This document shows positions 35,128 to 43,966 of a stretch of 64,000 nucleotides of DNA, one piece after another. The translations under genes and the position numbers were made by a program. The DNA comes from Paenibacillus zeirhizosphaerae (GTDB lineage: Bacteria; Bacillota; Bacilli; Paenibacillales; Paenibacillaceae). The notes under the pieces were generated by a model, which saw nothing but the letters and a program-made list of their open reading frames with translations, was not told the DNA's origin and ran no database searches. The stretch's first letter is position 1; each line of letters begins with the position of its first letter. The stretch lies in assembly GCF_030705605.1 (NCBI RefSeq), contig NZ_JAPCKK010000016.1:124001-188000 (forward strand), read 5' to 3'.

Positions 35128-35620
35128 AGAGTTCACCTGCTCCAGAATTTTGAGGGTTTGAATTTTCTACGTTACGCAGCCGGAGACGGCCGCCTGATTT
35201 GAATATGAAAATGCCGCCAACGATGACGAGTACACCAACCAACTGATTGAAGGTAAATGGAACCTTGATCAGTCCCAGCCAGCCTTGAGTATCGAACCAT
35301 AAGGCAAAGCCGAGCTGTGAGGCCATTACGATGGAAACGGCGTAGGTTGGGCCGAGCAGCTTGATTCCCTGTACGAGACATATCACGACGGCCACGCCTA
35401 TCATGCCGCTGAACCAATACCAAAGCCGCATGCCGGACAGCTGAAACAGGCCTGCGCCTTCGAAGATAAGCCCCAATGTAAGCGAAGCTGCAAATCCCAT
35501 TCCCAGCACCAAAGCGGTTGTTGCCCACAATCCCGCTTGGGAATTCACCTTGTTGTTAAAAATATTTTGCAGACCAACCAGTGAGCCTGCGATACATGCC
35601 CATACGATTCCTGACAGCAT
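35111..35620 (-). CDS. YdcZ/DMT-family small membrane transporter (first)
   Basis: A 169-residue protein with about five hydrophobic helices of the DMT_YdcZ (DUF606) family: GIVWACIAGSLVGLQNIFNN, GLWATTALVLGMGFAAS, MASQLGFALWFDTQGWLGL. The second of two adjacent ATGs (35620) is better spaced from GGGAGG. A second member of the same family is encoded 770 bases upstream, on the other side of a Crp-family regulator. The two may assemble together, as half-size transporters do. The substrate is unknown. Confidence 0.87.
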   Translation of the reverse strand: MLSGIVWACIAGSLVGLQNIFNNKVNSQAGLWATTALVLGMGFAASLTLGLIFEGAGLFQLSGMRLWYWFSGMIGVAVVICLVQGIKLLGPTYAVSIVMASQLGFALWFDTQGWLGLIKVPFTFNQLVGVLVIVGGIFIFKSGGRLRLRNVENSNPQNSGAGELYEQNH

Positions 35621-35656
35621 CATGAACCTCCCGTTTGCTGCCTGACTGCCTCTGCT

Positions 35657-36343
35657 TTACGGATTCGCAAGTGCGGTCAAGCCGTCTCGATCTTTGATAA
35701 TGATAAAACCATTCTTTCGCTCAATCAGTCCCTTTTCACCAAGCTTTCGGATCACCCTGTTCAGATGCCGGTAGCTCGTTCCGATCAAATTCGCTATATC
35801 CGTTAAATTCAGGATGTTTAAACGGTCACAGCAGCCACACTCTGCCGGTTCAAAGGGAACAGACAGCAAATAGCTTGCCACTCTCACCTCCACCGGATGC
35901 ATCAGATTGAAGCTCATGGAATGGGATTTGGTGAAAAACTTTCGGGTGATAATGTCCAATAAAAACTGCAGCAGCGGAGCATGATGGCTGCCGTATTTTC
36001 TCAACCAACGGTACCGAACCCCGATCATATACACAGGAGTTGCCGCTTCAACCGTGTTTATGAGCTCAATATCCCGTATATATTCAATGTCGCCAATGAC
36101 CTCAAGTGCGGTTTTTAAAGAAATGACAAGTGTCTTCCCATCCTCTGAAGTGGTATAGATCTTGATTTGACCTTGAACAAGCACATATAAAAACTCGGAA
36201 ACATCTCCCTGCGAGCAGATGATCTCCCCTTGTTCAAAGCTGTATAACGATAAATAGGGAGTCAGCTGTTCATTAAACACGGATTCCAATTGATAAGCCT
36301 GTAAAAAGTCGGTTAACTGCTCGCGTTCCCGGACTTCCTTCAT
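35657..36343 (-). CDS. Crp/Fnr-family transcriptional regulator
   Basis: A 228-residue regulator with an N-terminal cyclic-nucleotide-binding-like beta roll (about 25-130, FEQGEIICSQGDVSEFLYVL) and a C-terminal helix-turn-helix (about 150-215; LTDIANLIGTSYRHLNRVIRKL). It lacks an Fnr-type N-terminal cysteine cluster; CGCC at about 180 is within the linker to the DNA-binding part. The overall layout resembles YeiL-type regulators. It sits between two YdcZ-type transporter genes on the same strand and presumably controls them. Confidence 0.87.
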   Translation of the reverse strand: MKEVREREQLTDFLQAYQLESVFNEQLTPYLSLYSFEQGEIICSQGDVSEFLYVLVQGQIKIYTTSEDGKTLVISLKTALEVIGDIEYIRDIELINTVEAATPVYMIGVRYRWLRKYGSHHAPLLQFLLDIITRKFFTKSHSMSFNLMHPVEVRVASYLLSVPFEPAECGCCDRLNILNLTDIANLIGTSYRHLNRVIRKLGEKGLIERKNGFIIIKDRDGLTALANP

Positions 36344-36387
36344 GATCGATACTACACCGCCTTATTATCGCTTGCCTCTGGGTCGGG

Positions 36388-36813
36388 CTACATCTTGAGA
36401 ATCATCACCCCTGCGATCATCACCCCTATGCCAATAAGCTGCGTCGAGCTCATCTTCAGCTTTTTTCCACCAAACCAGCCGTTGCTGTCGATGACGAAGG
36501 TTGTACATAGCTGGGTAATCAGCAGGGCAGCGATCGTAAAAGTGACCCCTATTTCCTGAATGGCACTAACGTTGCTGTAAATGATGATTGCCGCAAATGC
36601 TCCCCCTGTCAAGTATAGCGGCTTTACCTGTCTGAAGTTCCGCCAGGTTCTGTCGCGCAAGATCAGCAAAAGTAGCAGAGCCGTAATGAAGCCGGTCCAC
36701 TGAGTAACAGCCGCAGCCTGCCACGTTCCTATGTCTTGGCCAATCCGTGCATTGGCGACTCCCTGCAGTGTGATAAAGGCCCCTGCTGCGGCTGCAAATA
36801 AAATACCTTTCAT
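36388..36813 (-). CDS. YdcZ/DMT-family small membrane transporter (second)
   Basis: A 141-residue protein of the DMT_YdcZ family with about five helices (GILFAAAAGAFITLQGVANA, QWTGFITALLLLLIL, ALLITQLCTTFVIDSNGWFG). The ATG at 36813 follows GGGGAGG; a longer frame upstream has no site. It is the first gene in a run with the Crp-family regulator, the other YdcZ protein and the Nudix hydrolase. Confidence 0.87.
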   Translation of the reverse strand: MKGILFAAAAGAFITLQGVANARIGQDIGTWQAAAVTQWTGFITALLLLLILRDRTWRNFRQVKPLYLTGGAFAAIIIYSNVSAIQEIGVTFTIAALLITQLCTTFVIDSNGWFGGKKLKMSSTQLIGIGVMIAGVMILKM

Positions 36814-36933
36814 TCTGCCTCCCCCTTTTAAATTATTAAAAGACGGATGGCTGTTTTGAGGTAGGACATATGTCCTCGCGCGCTGAAGGATTATATGTTT
36901 CCGCCATCCCTCCGGCGGTCTCAACCGGGCATA

Positions 36934-36971
36934 AAACAAAACAGCCGGGTCACATTCCACAGCGACCGGCT
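36934..36971 (-). terminator. Intrinsic terminator after the phosphodiesterase gene
   Basis: AGCCGGTC pairs with GACCCGGCT across a 12-base loop, followed on the minus strand by GTTTTGTTTT. Confidence 0.8.
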
Positions 36972-37043
36972 GCTTTTCTTCATTTTCCTGCCTATATCTT
37001 AAAAACGCGGCAGATTGGAGAGATTGTTATTCGGATATAATCG

Positions 37044-38726
37044 CTAAAAATGAACATTGGACTGATCTTCACTGCTAATACTGCCGGATTGAGCGGCAAT
37101 GGGATCGTCAATATTGAACGGGGGATGGTGAATTTCCTGCTTCTTATTCTGATCTGTCACAAGATCAATCAAGTAGGCTTTCAGATCGACAAGACGCAGC
37201 TTGGACGGCTTTCGGTCCGTTCCGGCAATAACCAGTGGGATCAGCGACTCCTCCAAACTTAGGGAGCCATGCGCTCCCCCTCCCTTATGCGTTGGGGAAC
37301 TTCGGTCAACCAGCTCATATCCCGGTTTGGCTCCTACGATCAGAAAGCGGCCCTTGTGAGAATTCAAGGAACCGAGTATCCGCTGCAGGACATCCGGGTA
37401 TTTCCCGTACCGGATTTCACGGGCGGTCTCATCCAACTGCAGATCCAGCATTTCCGTTCTCCCCTCGATCGTCCACTTCTGCTGATAAGCATCCGTCCAT
37501 TCGCCCGCCGCTTTGAAACGCAGCTCCTGACCATTTTTCGCTACCACCATCCAGTCGTCTTCCTTCCATGCAACAAAATCCATCCGGGAATCCCCCACCA
37601 GCCGCTGTGCAATATCCCGCAAACTCAGCGTCCCCTTCAAACTGTATACATAGGCCATCGTTTCGTTAACGGCCAGTACGATTTCCGTATGCGCAGTTAC
37701 CCTTTTCCCCGGATACAGCACATTGTATTCTTCAAGGAGCTCATGAAGATGAATGATAGGCCGATCTTGGGCCTGCCTAATTTGACTGACACCGCTGTCC
37801 CCTGAAATGACGAAAACCGCCCGCTCAAGCGCCTGCTCTGGTGAACCAAACACCTCCAGCACCGCTTGCAGCTTCTTGTCTGCCTCTATGGCCCCTTCCA
37901 GAACGGACGGACCTTTCTTATGCAGCAGCTTGTCCATACCCGGCATGTAAACATATAAAAAATCGGGGAGCCGATCCGTCCGGATTAAGTGCTTCAATGT
38001 TTCCACTGAATATGTATCGTTCAGCCCCAACCGGTGCAGGATGCTTTGTGGTGCCTGTATTTTCCCTCTTAGCGGGTTGGTTAAGGCTCCCAGACTGAAC
38101 CATTCCGGTCCCTTGACTTGAATGTGGCCGGGCCATGAAGTGATCATACGCATCCAGAACGGAATCGTCATATTGTGCTGAACAGGACCACGGTATACGA
38201 GCCCATTAATAGAGCCGCAAGTGTATCCCAGATGTGATAATTCTTCATAAATCGTCGGCACTTCAGCATTCAGATACTCCCGATTTAACCGGATCACCGC
38301 ATCCTCAAGCACGGATGGTATTCCTTGCCTCACCACCTCCATGGGTCCTGTCCCGTAATTGATCACCCGTTCGGAATCCTCATCATACCAGGCCAAGCCG
38401 GGCACGTAGTGTTGATCCGGGTAGGTTCCGGTCATCAGTGAGCTGTCAATCGTAACAGACATGGTGGGGAAGGATGTGACGACATCACGGTAATATTGGC
38501 CACGTTGAATCAAGAACTGCAAAGCAGGCAGCTTCTTCTGCGCAATGCCTTGATCAATGGCTGAAGCAAGCAGCGAATCAATCAAAATATAAATGACGCT
38601 CTTATTGGAGGCATGAGCGGATTTTATCGCATAGGCTGGAGGCTTCTTCTTTGACTGCCTGAACTGAAAAAGCAGTGTGCCCACTCCCAAGATCAGAATT
38701 GCAATCGATATGATGACCCACATCAT
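37044..38726 (-). CDS. Membrane-anchored type I phosphodiesterase / alkaline phosphatase-superfamily protein
   Basis: A 560-residue protein (571 if a GTG at 38759 is used). The ATG at 38726 has AAAGG nine bases upstream; the GTG has no spaced site. An N-terminal membrane helix (MMWVIISIAILILGVGTLLF) is followed by an alkaline-phosphatase-fold domain like type I phosphodiesterases/nucleotide pyrophosphatases. Visible elements are ILIDSLLASA (first metal site), SFPTMSVTIDSSLMTG with the catalytic Ser/Thr, PDFLYVYMPGMDKLLHKKG, VISGDSGVS and AHGSLSLEESLIPLVIAG. It probably acts outside the membrane on a phosphodiester; substrate unknown. Confidence 0.88.
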   Translation of the reverse strand: MMWVIISIAILILGVGTLLFQFRQSKKKPPAYAIKSAHASNKSVIYILIDSLLASAIDQGIAQKKLPALQFLIQRGQYYRDVVTSFPTMSVTIDSSLMTGTYPDQHYVPGLAWYDEDSERVINYGTGPMEVVRQGIPSVLEDAVIRLNREYLNAEVPTIYEELSHLGYTCGSINGLVYRGPVQHNMTIPFWMRMITSWPGHIQVKGPEWFSLGALTNPLRGKIQAPQSILHRLGLNDTYSVETLKHLIRTDRLPDFLYVYMPGMDKLLHKKGPSVLEGAIEADKKLQAVLEVFGSPEQALERAVFVISGDSGVSQIRQAQDRPIIHLHELLEEYNVLYPGKRVTAHTEIVLAVNETMAYVYSLKGTLSLRDIAQRLVGDSRMDFVAWKEDDWMVVAKNGQELRFKAAGEWTDAYQQKWTIEGRTEMLDLQLDETAREIRYGKYPDVLQRILGSLNSHKGRFLIVGAKPGYELVDRSSPTHKGGGAHGSLSLEESLIPLVIAGTDRKPSKLRLVDLKAYLIDLVTDQNKKQEIHHPPFNIDDPIAAQSGSISSEDQSNVHF

Positions 38727-38829
38727 TTCGTAAGGCCTTTGTGTCAGCAACCTGTTCACCCACCATTACTGTATTTGGATACCATTACTAGTGTGGTCTG
38801 GTTTGCCGTTAATTATCAGGATTGTTATA

Positions 38830-38949
38830 TCATATATGCATCATCGACCACCCGCCGATATCCTTAAAGCCAAGTCTTTTATAAATGGCTCCTGCCACCG
38901 GATTTTCATAAAACAAGCAGAGTGTCCTGCCTTCGGCCAGCAGCAAAAA
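38830..38949 (-). pseudogene. C-terminal remnant of a GNAT acetyltransferase
   Basis: On the minus strand about 38 codons ending in TGA (38830-38832) read LLAEGRTLCLFYENPVAGA then IYKRLGFKDIGGWSMMHI. This is the end of a GNAT acetyltransferase fold (YENPVAGAIYKRLGF is the acetyl-CoA/last-strand motif). There is no upstream part: the preceding sequence is the terminator of the neighbouring gene. No start codon or ribosome site. It reads as the leftover of a deletion. Confidence 0.8.
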
Positions 38950-38998
38950 AATTTAAAGGGGCGCTCCCCTAGTCATTCAGACTTTGGGAGCGCCCCTG
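38944..38998 (-). terminator. Intrinsic terminator after the secreted protein gene
   Basis: AGGGGCGCTCCC pairs with GGGAGCGCCCCT around a 16-base loop, followed on the minus strand by TTTAAATTTTTTT. Confidence 0.9.
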
Positions 38999-39011
38999 CA
39001 AACCGTTTTCC

Positions 39012-40001
39012 TTATTTAAATATGTTTACGATGATATCAGCCTGCTCCTGTGTGATAGTACCGTCAACTACGATACCCGCCAGGGCCGCTTTCAAATAGG
39101 CTTCGTTGCTTTTATCCAAACCGTTTTCAATGCTTTTTTGCTTGGCCTGGCTAAGAGCTATATAAATGGCATCCTGTTGAGCTTCTGTAATTTCCCCCTC
39201 ACTTACGAGGTCACCCAGCGGATTAGGCACCTTGCCGCCAATCGGGAGGTACGGGTAGTTGGCTTTCACTTCTTCCGAGGTGTAATCCTCCAAATCCAAG
39301 CCGCTAATATCAAACAGCGCATGATCTCTGTCCTTCCGGTCATATTCATACACAAAGGAGCTATACAGCACCATCTTCCCATCCTTCTCCTCATGGATCT
39401 CAGACTTCACCGGCAGACCGGTTTGGGCATCCAAATAGGCGGTTTCGGTAGATTTGACCTTATACATGTTGCTTGGGGATGTTCCTTCATTAGACTCATA
39501 GGTTAGAATTACTTTTTTGAGCTTTTTTCCATCCACGGTTACTGTATCTGCATTTTTCCATTCCTCGGTTTGATACTGCTTTTCCATCAATTCATATAGT
39601 GGACCGCTTGGTGCGCTGTCTTCAGGAGCTACAGTTACTACAATTCCGTCCTCAACATTGCCTTGAGCATCCCACGCTACCTTGGCCGAGGTTGTTCCAT
39701 TGTGAAGGGAGTAAAAACTCATTTCTTCCCCTGCAAAGTGTGCATCTGTTCTTTGATTGTAAGTGAGCGGATCTCCCCACGTTTCCTCATAGCCAAGAAG
39801 ATCACCGTTTGCAGCGTAAATCGATTTTTTAACATAATGCAATAACAACGAATCGTTTTCCGCTACAGTATGATTTGCAACGACCGGACTAACTACAGCG
39901 GGCTTCACCGCCTGGTCGGCTGCGTTGGCTGCTACCAGTGCGGCAGTAGAGCCAAGGGCGACGGTGGTCATCACGGATGCGGCGATAAGTGCTTTTTTCA
40001 T
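39012..40001 (-). CDS. Secreted protein of unknown function
   Basis: A 329-residue protein with a clear signal peptide (cleavage near residue 27, ANA). The middle (about 60-240) is beta-rich and could be a lipoprotein-carrier or outer-layer domain; TETAYLDAQTGLPVKSEIHEE looks like the substrate-side strand pair seen in LolA-like proteins. The end has two short repeats of the pattern GEITEAQQDAIYIAL and GTITQEQADIIVNIF. No catalytic motif. AAGGAG lies 10 bases before the ATG. It is a single-gene unit with its own terminator. Family not recognised with confidence. Confidence 0.75.
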   Translation of the reverse strand: MKKALIAASVMTTVALGSTAALVAANAADQAVKPAVVSPVVANHTVAENDSLLLHYVKKSIYAANGDLLGYEETWGDPLTYNQRTDAHFAGEEMSFYSLHNGTTSAKVAWDAQGNVEDGIVVTVAPEDSAPSGPLYELMEKQYQTEEWKNADTVTVDGKKLKKVILTYESNEGTSPSNMYKVKSTETAYLDAQTGLPVKSEIHEEKDGKMVLYSSFVYEYDRKDRDHALFDISGLDLEDYTSEEVKANYPYLPIGGKVPNPLGDLVSEGEITEAQQDAIYIALSQAKQKSIENGLDKSNEAYLKAALAGIVVDGTITQEQADIIVNIFK

Positions 40002-40139
40002 AATAAAATTTCTCCTTTGATTTCATTTTTTGGTGATACACCTGATCACCTTGATATCAGTTTAGTCGGCTGATGTAACATTCCATTGATCTGATGTATC
40101 CAGGTTGTAAACAGTTTGTATTGGATATTTTCAAAAGGC

Positions 40140-40204
40140 TTGCATCATTCAGAAAATGATTGTATGATGTTATTATAACAATATATGAGCAATTGTTCAT
40201 GTGT
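40140..40204 (+). promoter_or_regulatory. Promoter and ArsR/SmtB-type operator of the zinc exporter gene
   Basis: TTGCAT (40140-40145) and TATGAT (40163-40168) are 17 bases apart. Downstream lies ATATGAGCAATTGTTCATGT with the core TGAGCAATTGTTCA (40186-40199), closely resembling metal-responsive ArsR/SmtB/CzrA operators. Repression lifted by zinc would be expected. No such regulator gene is adjacent. Confidence 0.75.
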
Positions 40205-40219
40205 TAGGAGGAGAATTTT

Positions 40220-41188
40220 ATGACCCATTCCACTCATCAGCACCCTGCCCATGACCACCATGATCATGGACACAGCCACGGACATGCTCACGGGCATCAT
40301 GACCACGCGCATGCCCACATGCCAAATAACAAAAAAGGCCTTGCGATTGCTTTGATCATCACAACAGGAATTATGTTTTTGGAGTTCTTCGGCGGCTTGA
40401 TCACCAACAGTCTTGCTCTGCTGTCCGATTCGGGGCATATGCTTAGCGATGCCGGAGCGCTCGCTTTAAGTCTGGTTGCCATGTTCCTGTCGGCTAAAGC
40501 GCCGTCGGCCCAAAAATCCTACGGCTTTTACCGGTTCGAAATATTGGCCGCCCTGTTGAACGGTATCGCACTGTTTGTCATTGCCGGATTTATCATTTGG
40601 GAGGCTTATGAACGCTTTTTTGAACCTCCAACTGTAGCCAGCGGCTCCATGATGGCTATCGCTTTTATCGGGCTGCTTGCCAATCTGCTCAGTGCCTGGT
40701 TCTTAATGAGAAAAAGCGATGTGAAAGAGAATATCAATGTGCGTAGCGCCTATCTTCATGTTCTTGGTGACGCGCTCGGTTCTGTAGGTGCCATCGTGGC
40801 CGGACTGATTATGAGCCTGACCTCCTGGTATGTCGCTGATCCGATTATCAGCGTGCTTGTCGCCCTGCTCATTTTGAAAAGCGCCTGGGGTGTCATCAAA
40901 AATGCCGTTCATATCCTGATGGAGGGTACACCGGCAGGAATCGATTCAGCACAGGTACGCGAGACCTTGATGCAGGTAGATGGTGTCGTCGATGTGCATG
41001 ATCTCCATATTTGGACTATCACTTCCGGACTAAACTCGTTGAGCTGCCACTTGGTGATTGAAGACAAGAAGGATCACCAGACCGTGCTGCAGGAGGCGGT
41101 TCGTCTGATCGAAGAAAAATTTAACATTGCCCACACCACTATTCAGGTGGAAAATGGACAGTTGCAGCACGGGGAGCTGAAAGTTTAA
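40220..41188 (+). CDS. czcD: Cation diffusion facilitator, CzcD/ZitB-type zinc exporter
   Basis: A 322-residue CDF transporter. The first 34 residues are a His-rich metal-binding tail (HDHHDHGHSHGHAHGHHDH). Six membrane helices follow, with the metal-site pair SDSGHMLSDAGAL (Asp/His) in helix 2 and HVLGDALGSVGAI in helix 5, then a cytoplasmic metallochaperone-like domain (VDGVVDVHDLHIWTITSG). It exports Zn2+ (also Co2+/Cd2+) in exchange for protons. AGGAGGAG precedes the ATG. Its upstream operator suggests metal induction. Confidence 0.95.
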   Translation: MTHSTHQHPAHDHHDHGHSHGHAHGHHDHAHAHMPNNKKGLAIALIITTGIMFLEFFGGLITNSLALLSDSGHMLSDAGALALSLVAMFLSAKAPSAQKSYGFYRFEILAALLNGIALFVIAGFIIWEAYERFFEPPTVASGSMMAIAFIGLLANLLSAWFLMRKSDVKENINVRSAYLHVLGDALGSVGAIVAGLIMSLTSWYVADPIISVLVALLILKSAWGVIKNAVHILMEGTPAGIDSAQVRETLMQVDGVVDVHDLHIWTITSGLNSLSCHLVIEDKKDHQTVLQEAVRLIEEKFNIAHTTIQVENGQLQHGELKV

Positions 41189-41219
41189 TTGCAGCACAGG
41201 TGACTTTTTCAGGTGCAGA

Positions 41220-42107
41220 TTAGAGCTGACGGCTCATCTGCATCTGTTCGGCATACACAGTAAAGCCGATTTGCTTCAGGATTGCCCCGGCCAAAGCACT
41301 CGCACGCTGCGGCAAATTAGGAACGATACGGTTAATATTTTCTTCAAAATTGCCAAACACATGACCTAGCATCCTATGTATCAGATATTCACTGTCAGGG
41401 TGGTCAGGGAGCGCTTCGCACTGGTACAACGTAGTGGAAATGTGCTCACCCTCCGGATTGAAAGCTTTACGGTAATAGGCATAACCCGCCGCTTCCCCCT
41501 GCTCGCTGCGGAGGATGACCGCCTCGCCTTCCTTTGCGCTCTGCCAGTGCGTTTGCCAGGGATGGGACATACGGTAGAAAGGCAGTTGTCCCGCATGAAC
41601 AGGGAACGCTGCTTCTGCACTATATGTTCCGCTAGCCTGAATGATTGGATAGCTGTAGCCGGGAAGAGCGCCTTTCAGGGTTAAATACTCCAGTTGATCC
41701 ACGATTCCATAACCAGCTCTCTTGTATAAGGCGATGGCGCTTTCATTTACAGTTAACGCTTCAAGGGTGGCCGTTTCTACTCCTTCTTCTTGCAAAAGTT
41801 CAAGGGCTGCGGACAGCAGCTTTCTGCCAACTCCTTTGCCTCTCATCGACTGCGCAACTCCCGTTCCGCCGTTCCAGGCGATTTTCCGGCCCTGAACGGT
41901 GCGCACACCATGCATGATGATCCCGACGGGCTGGTTGTCATCCAATGCGAGCAACGTAAGGGTTGGCGACAGGTCCTCTGCGACCATCCTTTTCAAAAAT
42001 GCCTCTGGTGTGGTGGCAGCATTAACATAATACCCTTCAAAACCCTCGTTCCACGCCTGCACAGCTTCATCCAGGGTGCATGAGGTCATTTTTTCAATTC
42101 GGATCAA
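41220..42107 (-). CDS. GNAT-family N-acetyltransferase, two-domain
   Basis: A 295-residue protein. The N-terminal half is a GNAT domain with acetyl-CoA loop QSMRGKGVGRKLL and the closing NESAIALYKRAGYG. The C-terminal half (about 160-295) has a second, degenerate GNAT-like fold without that loop. It starts at TTG, 8 bases after GGAGG. The acceptor is unknown. It converges with the zinc exporter gene. Confidence 0.88.
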   Translation of the reverse strand: MIRIEKMTSCTLDEAVQAWNEGFEGYYVNAATTPEAFLKRMVAEDLSPTLTLLALDDNQPVGIIMHGVRTVQGRKIAWNGGTGVAQSMRGKGVGRKLLSAALELLQEEGVETATLEALTVNESAIALYKRAGYGIVDQLEYLTLKGALPGYSYPIIQASGTYSAEAAFPVHAGQLPFYRMSHPWQTHWQSAKEGEAVILRSEQGEAAGYAYYRKAFNPEGEHISTTLYQCEALPDHPDSEYLIHRMLGHVFGNFEENINRIVPNLPQRASALAGAILKQIGFTVYAEQMQMSRQL

Positions 42108-42319
42108 CGCTTATTCCTCCCTCCGCTACTTAAGAGTATAACAAAAGAAGATAGCATCTACGATATGGGCTTAGGCAACTATCCTCTTGAAAATGGGCAA
42201 TAAGTTATGGGATAGGATATAATTGGATATGGGATTTTGGTAAAACTCTAACTATCCAGAATCTGGAATATAATTATTTAGAAAAATCAAATTCGGCAGG
42301 GGAGTCGGAGAGGAAATTT

Positions 42320-42877
42320 ATGTATCGGAATAATTTCAAAATAATTTTATTGTTGATGGTGCTGTTATTAGTTACAGCTTGCACTCAAAGAGAAGTTGTT
42401 CCAAGAACTATATCTGAACAACCTGTTCCAGAAAAAATAGTGGAAACAAATCAAAAAGATTATATAACCGGAAAAGAATTTCCAAATGATGACGATTTTG
42501 ATGTGAGAGATTATAATTTTTTGTATGATGAAAAAGAAAACTCTATTGTTATAAATATATGGTATAAATTTGGACAAGTCCCTAAAAGGTACATTATTGA
42601 CGGGCAGCATTCATACTATCTCTATCTAACTGTACCAGAAGACTTGAATAAATATTTTAAATCGCCAAATTCTGATGTGGTAAAAGGCGAAACTTTACTT
42701 GAAGAAGATAGTTCCTTGGAATATCAATCAGAATTTAAGATACCTTTAAAGGACCATGTCTCACCAAAACAAATTCAAACCATATTAAAGCAACACCAAT
42801 TTTACACTATAACTCTTTTTGAGAATCCAGATGCACCAGCAAAAAAGATCATTAATGTTTTCGAAGGGCTAAAGTAA
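42320..42877 (+). CDS. AT-rich lipoprotein gene, unknown function
   Basis: A 185-residue lipoprotein (lipobox LVTAC, Cys21) with a polar mature part; DDDFDVRDYNFLYDEKENSI and VNIWYKFGQVPKRYIIDGQ are its most distinctive stretches. GAGAGGAAATTT precedes the ATG. Codon use is strikingly AT-rich (AAA, GAT, ATA, TTA dominate) compared with both neighbours, suggesting recent acquisition. It has a hairpin terminator after it. Family not recognised. Confidence 0.8.
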   Translation: MYRNNFKIILLLMVLLLVTACTQREVVPRTISEQPVPEKIVETNQKDYITGKEFPNDDDFDVRDYNFLYDEKENSIVINIWYKFGQVPKRYIIDGQHSYYLYLTVPEDLNKYFKSPNSDVVKGETLLEEDSSLEYQSEFKIPLKDHVSPKQIQTILKQHQFYTITLFENPDAPAKKIINVFEGLK

Positions 42878-42889
42878 AAGTAAATTCCC

Positions 42890-42921
42890 GAGCTTTGTCA
42901 GCATACTGTTGGCAAGGCTTT
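42890..42921 (+). terminator. Terminator after the AT-rich lipoprotein gene
   Basis: AGCTTTGTCAGC pairs imperfectly with GTTGGCAAGGCT, followed by TTTTTGTATTT. Confidence 0.7.
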
Positions 42922-42951
42922 TTGTATTTATAAATATATTCCTAAAAAACA

Positions 42952-42999
42952 AATAAGCTCACTTTTGTATAGTGATTTCATACAAAAAATGAGCTTATT
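42952..42999 (-). terminator. Terminator after the YebC-family gene
   Basis: AATAAGCTCA and TGAGCTTATT form the base of a long stem whose inner arms TTTTGTAT and ATACAAAA also pair. On the minus strand it is followed by TGTTTTTTAGG. Confidence 0.85.
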
Positions 43000-43040
43000 A
43001 AAATGCCTTTATTAAAGCTGAGGACAGATGAATTCTTTGA

Positions 43041-43760
43041 CTACTCTTCAAACTCCACATTATGATAAACCTGCTGCACATCCTCCAGATCCTCCAGAGA
43101 ATCGATAAGCTTCTCAAATTGTGCCTGGGTATCCTCTGGCAACGTTACATACGTTTGTGGTAGCATCGTCAATTCCGCAACGGTAAACTCGTCAACGCCG
43201 GCGTTTTTCAACGCTTCCTGTACGGCATGGAATTGATCCGGCTCTGCGTATACGATTACAGCTTCGTCTTCCTCCAGCACATCACGCACGTCCACATCCG
43301 CTTCAAGCAAAACTTCGATGACTTCATCGACAGATTTTCCTTCCAGACCGATGATGGCCGTAGCGTCGAACATATAAGCAACCGAGCCGCTAACACCCAT
43401 GTTGCCGCCGTTTTTGCTGAAAACAGAGCGTACTGCAGGCGCTGTGCGGTTCACGTTATTCGTCAGTGCGTCCACGATAATCATGGACCCGCTGGGACCA
43501 AACCCTTCATAACGGAGCTCTTCATAATTTTCATCCGCACTGCCTTTGGCCTTCTCAAGAGCGCGGTCAATAATCGCCTTCGGCACATTGTAGGTTTTGG
43601 CGCGTTCCAGAACTACCTTGAGGGCACGGTTGGATTCCGGATCCGGTTCTCCTTTTTTGGCCGCTACGTAGATTTCTACGCCGAATTTCGCATATACTTT
43701 GCTCGTATTAGCGTCCTTGGACGCCTTCTTTTCTTTAATATTATTCCATTTACGACCCAT
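43041..43760 (-). CDS. YebC/TACO1-family protein (YeeN-type)
   Basis: A 239-residue YebC-family protein. The opening [20 protein letters not shown] with the Asn/Ile/Lys start marks the YeeN-like subgroup. Other blocks: [53 protein letters not shown]. Members were annotated as transcription regulators; recent work on relatives points to easing ribosome stalling at proline runs. Which applies here cannot be judged. It stands alone with its own terminator. Confidence 0.93.
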   Translation of the reverse strand: MGRKWNNIKEKKASKDANTSKVYAKFGVEIYVAAKKGEPDPESNRALKVVLERAKTYNVPKAIIDRALEKAKGSADENYEELRYEGFGPSGSMIIVDALTNNVNRTAPAVRSVFSKNGGNMGVSGSVAYMFDATAIIGLEGKSVDEVIEVLLEADVDVRDVLEEDEAVIVYAEPDQFHAVQEALKNAGVDEFTVAELTMLPQTYVTLPEDTQAQFEKLIDSLEDLEDVQQVYHNVEFEE

Positions 43761-43909
43761 ACTGTTCCGCTCTCTTTCTATATCGAATCTTGATTTAACA
43801 TATCAAACATAACCTTTTATATTATAGCTCTTAAAATGGGCACGAACAAGTTCCATTGGGCTCACAGATGCTACACGCCGGTTATTTATGAGGCGCTTCC
43901 GCTTTCAAT

Positions 43910-43943
43910 AAAAAGAAGCCGACCCCATTTCCGGTCGACCTCG
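43910..43943 (-). terminator. Terminator after glpX
   Basis: GAGGTCGACC pairs imperfectly with GGGTCGGCTTC around GGAAAT, followed on the minus strand by TTTTTATT. Confidence 0.75.
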
Positions 43944-43966
43944 TGTTTTAGCAGATTCATTTTTAT

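Noticed and set aside
40230-40320. CATCATGACCAC-like repeats as a possible tandem repeat or CRISPR-like element
   Set aside because: They are His codons of the metal-binding tail of the zinc exporter.
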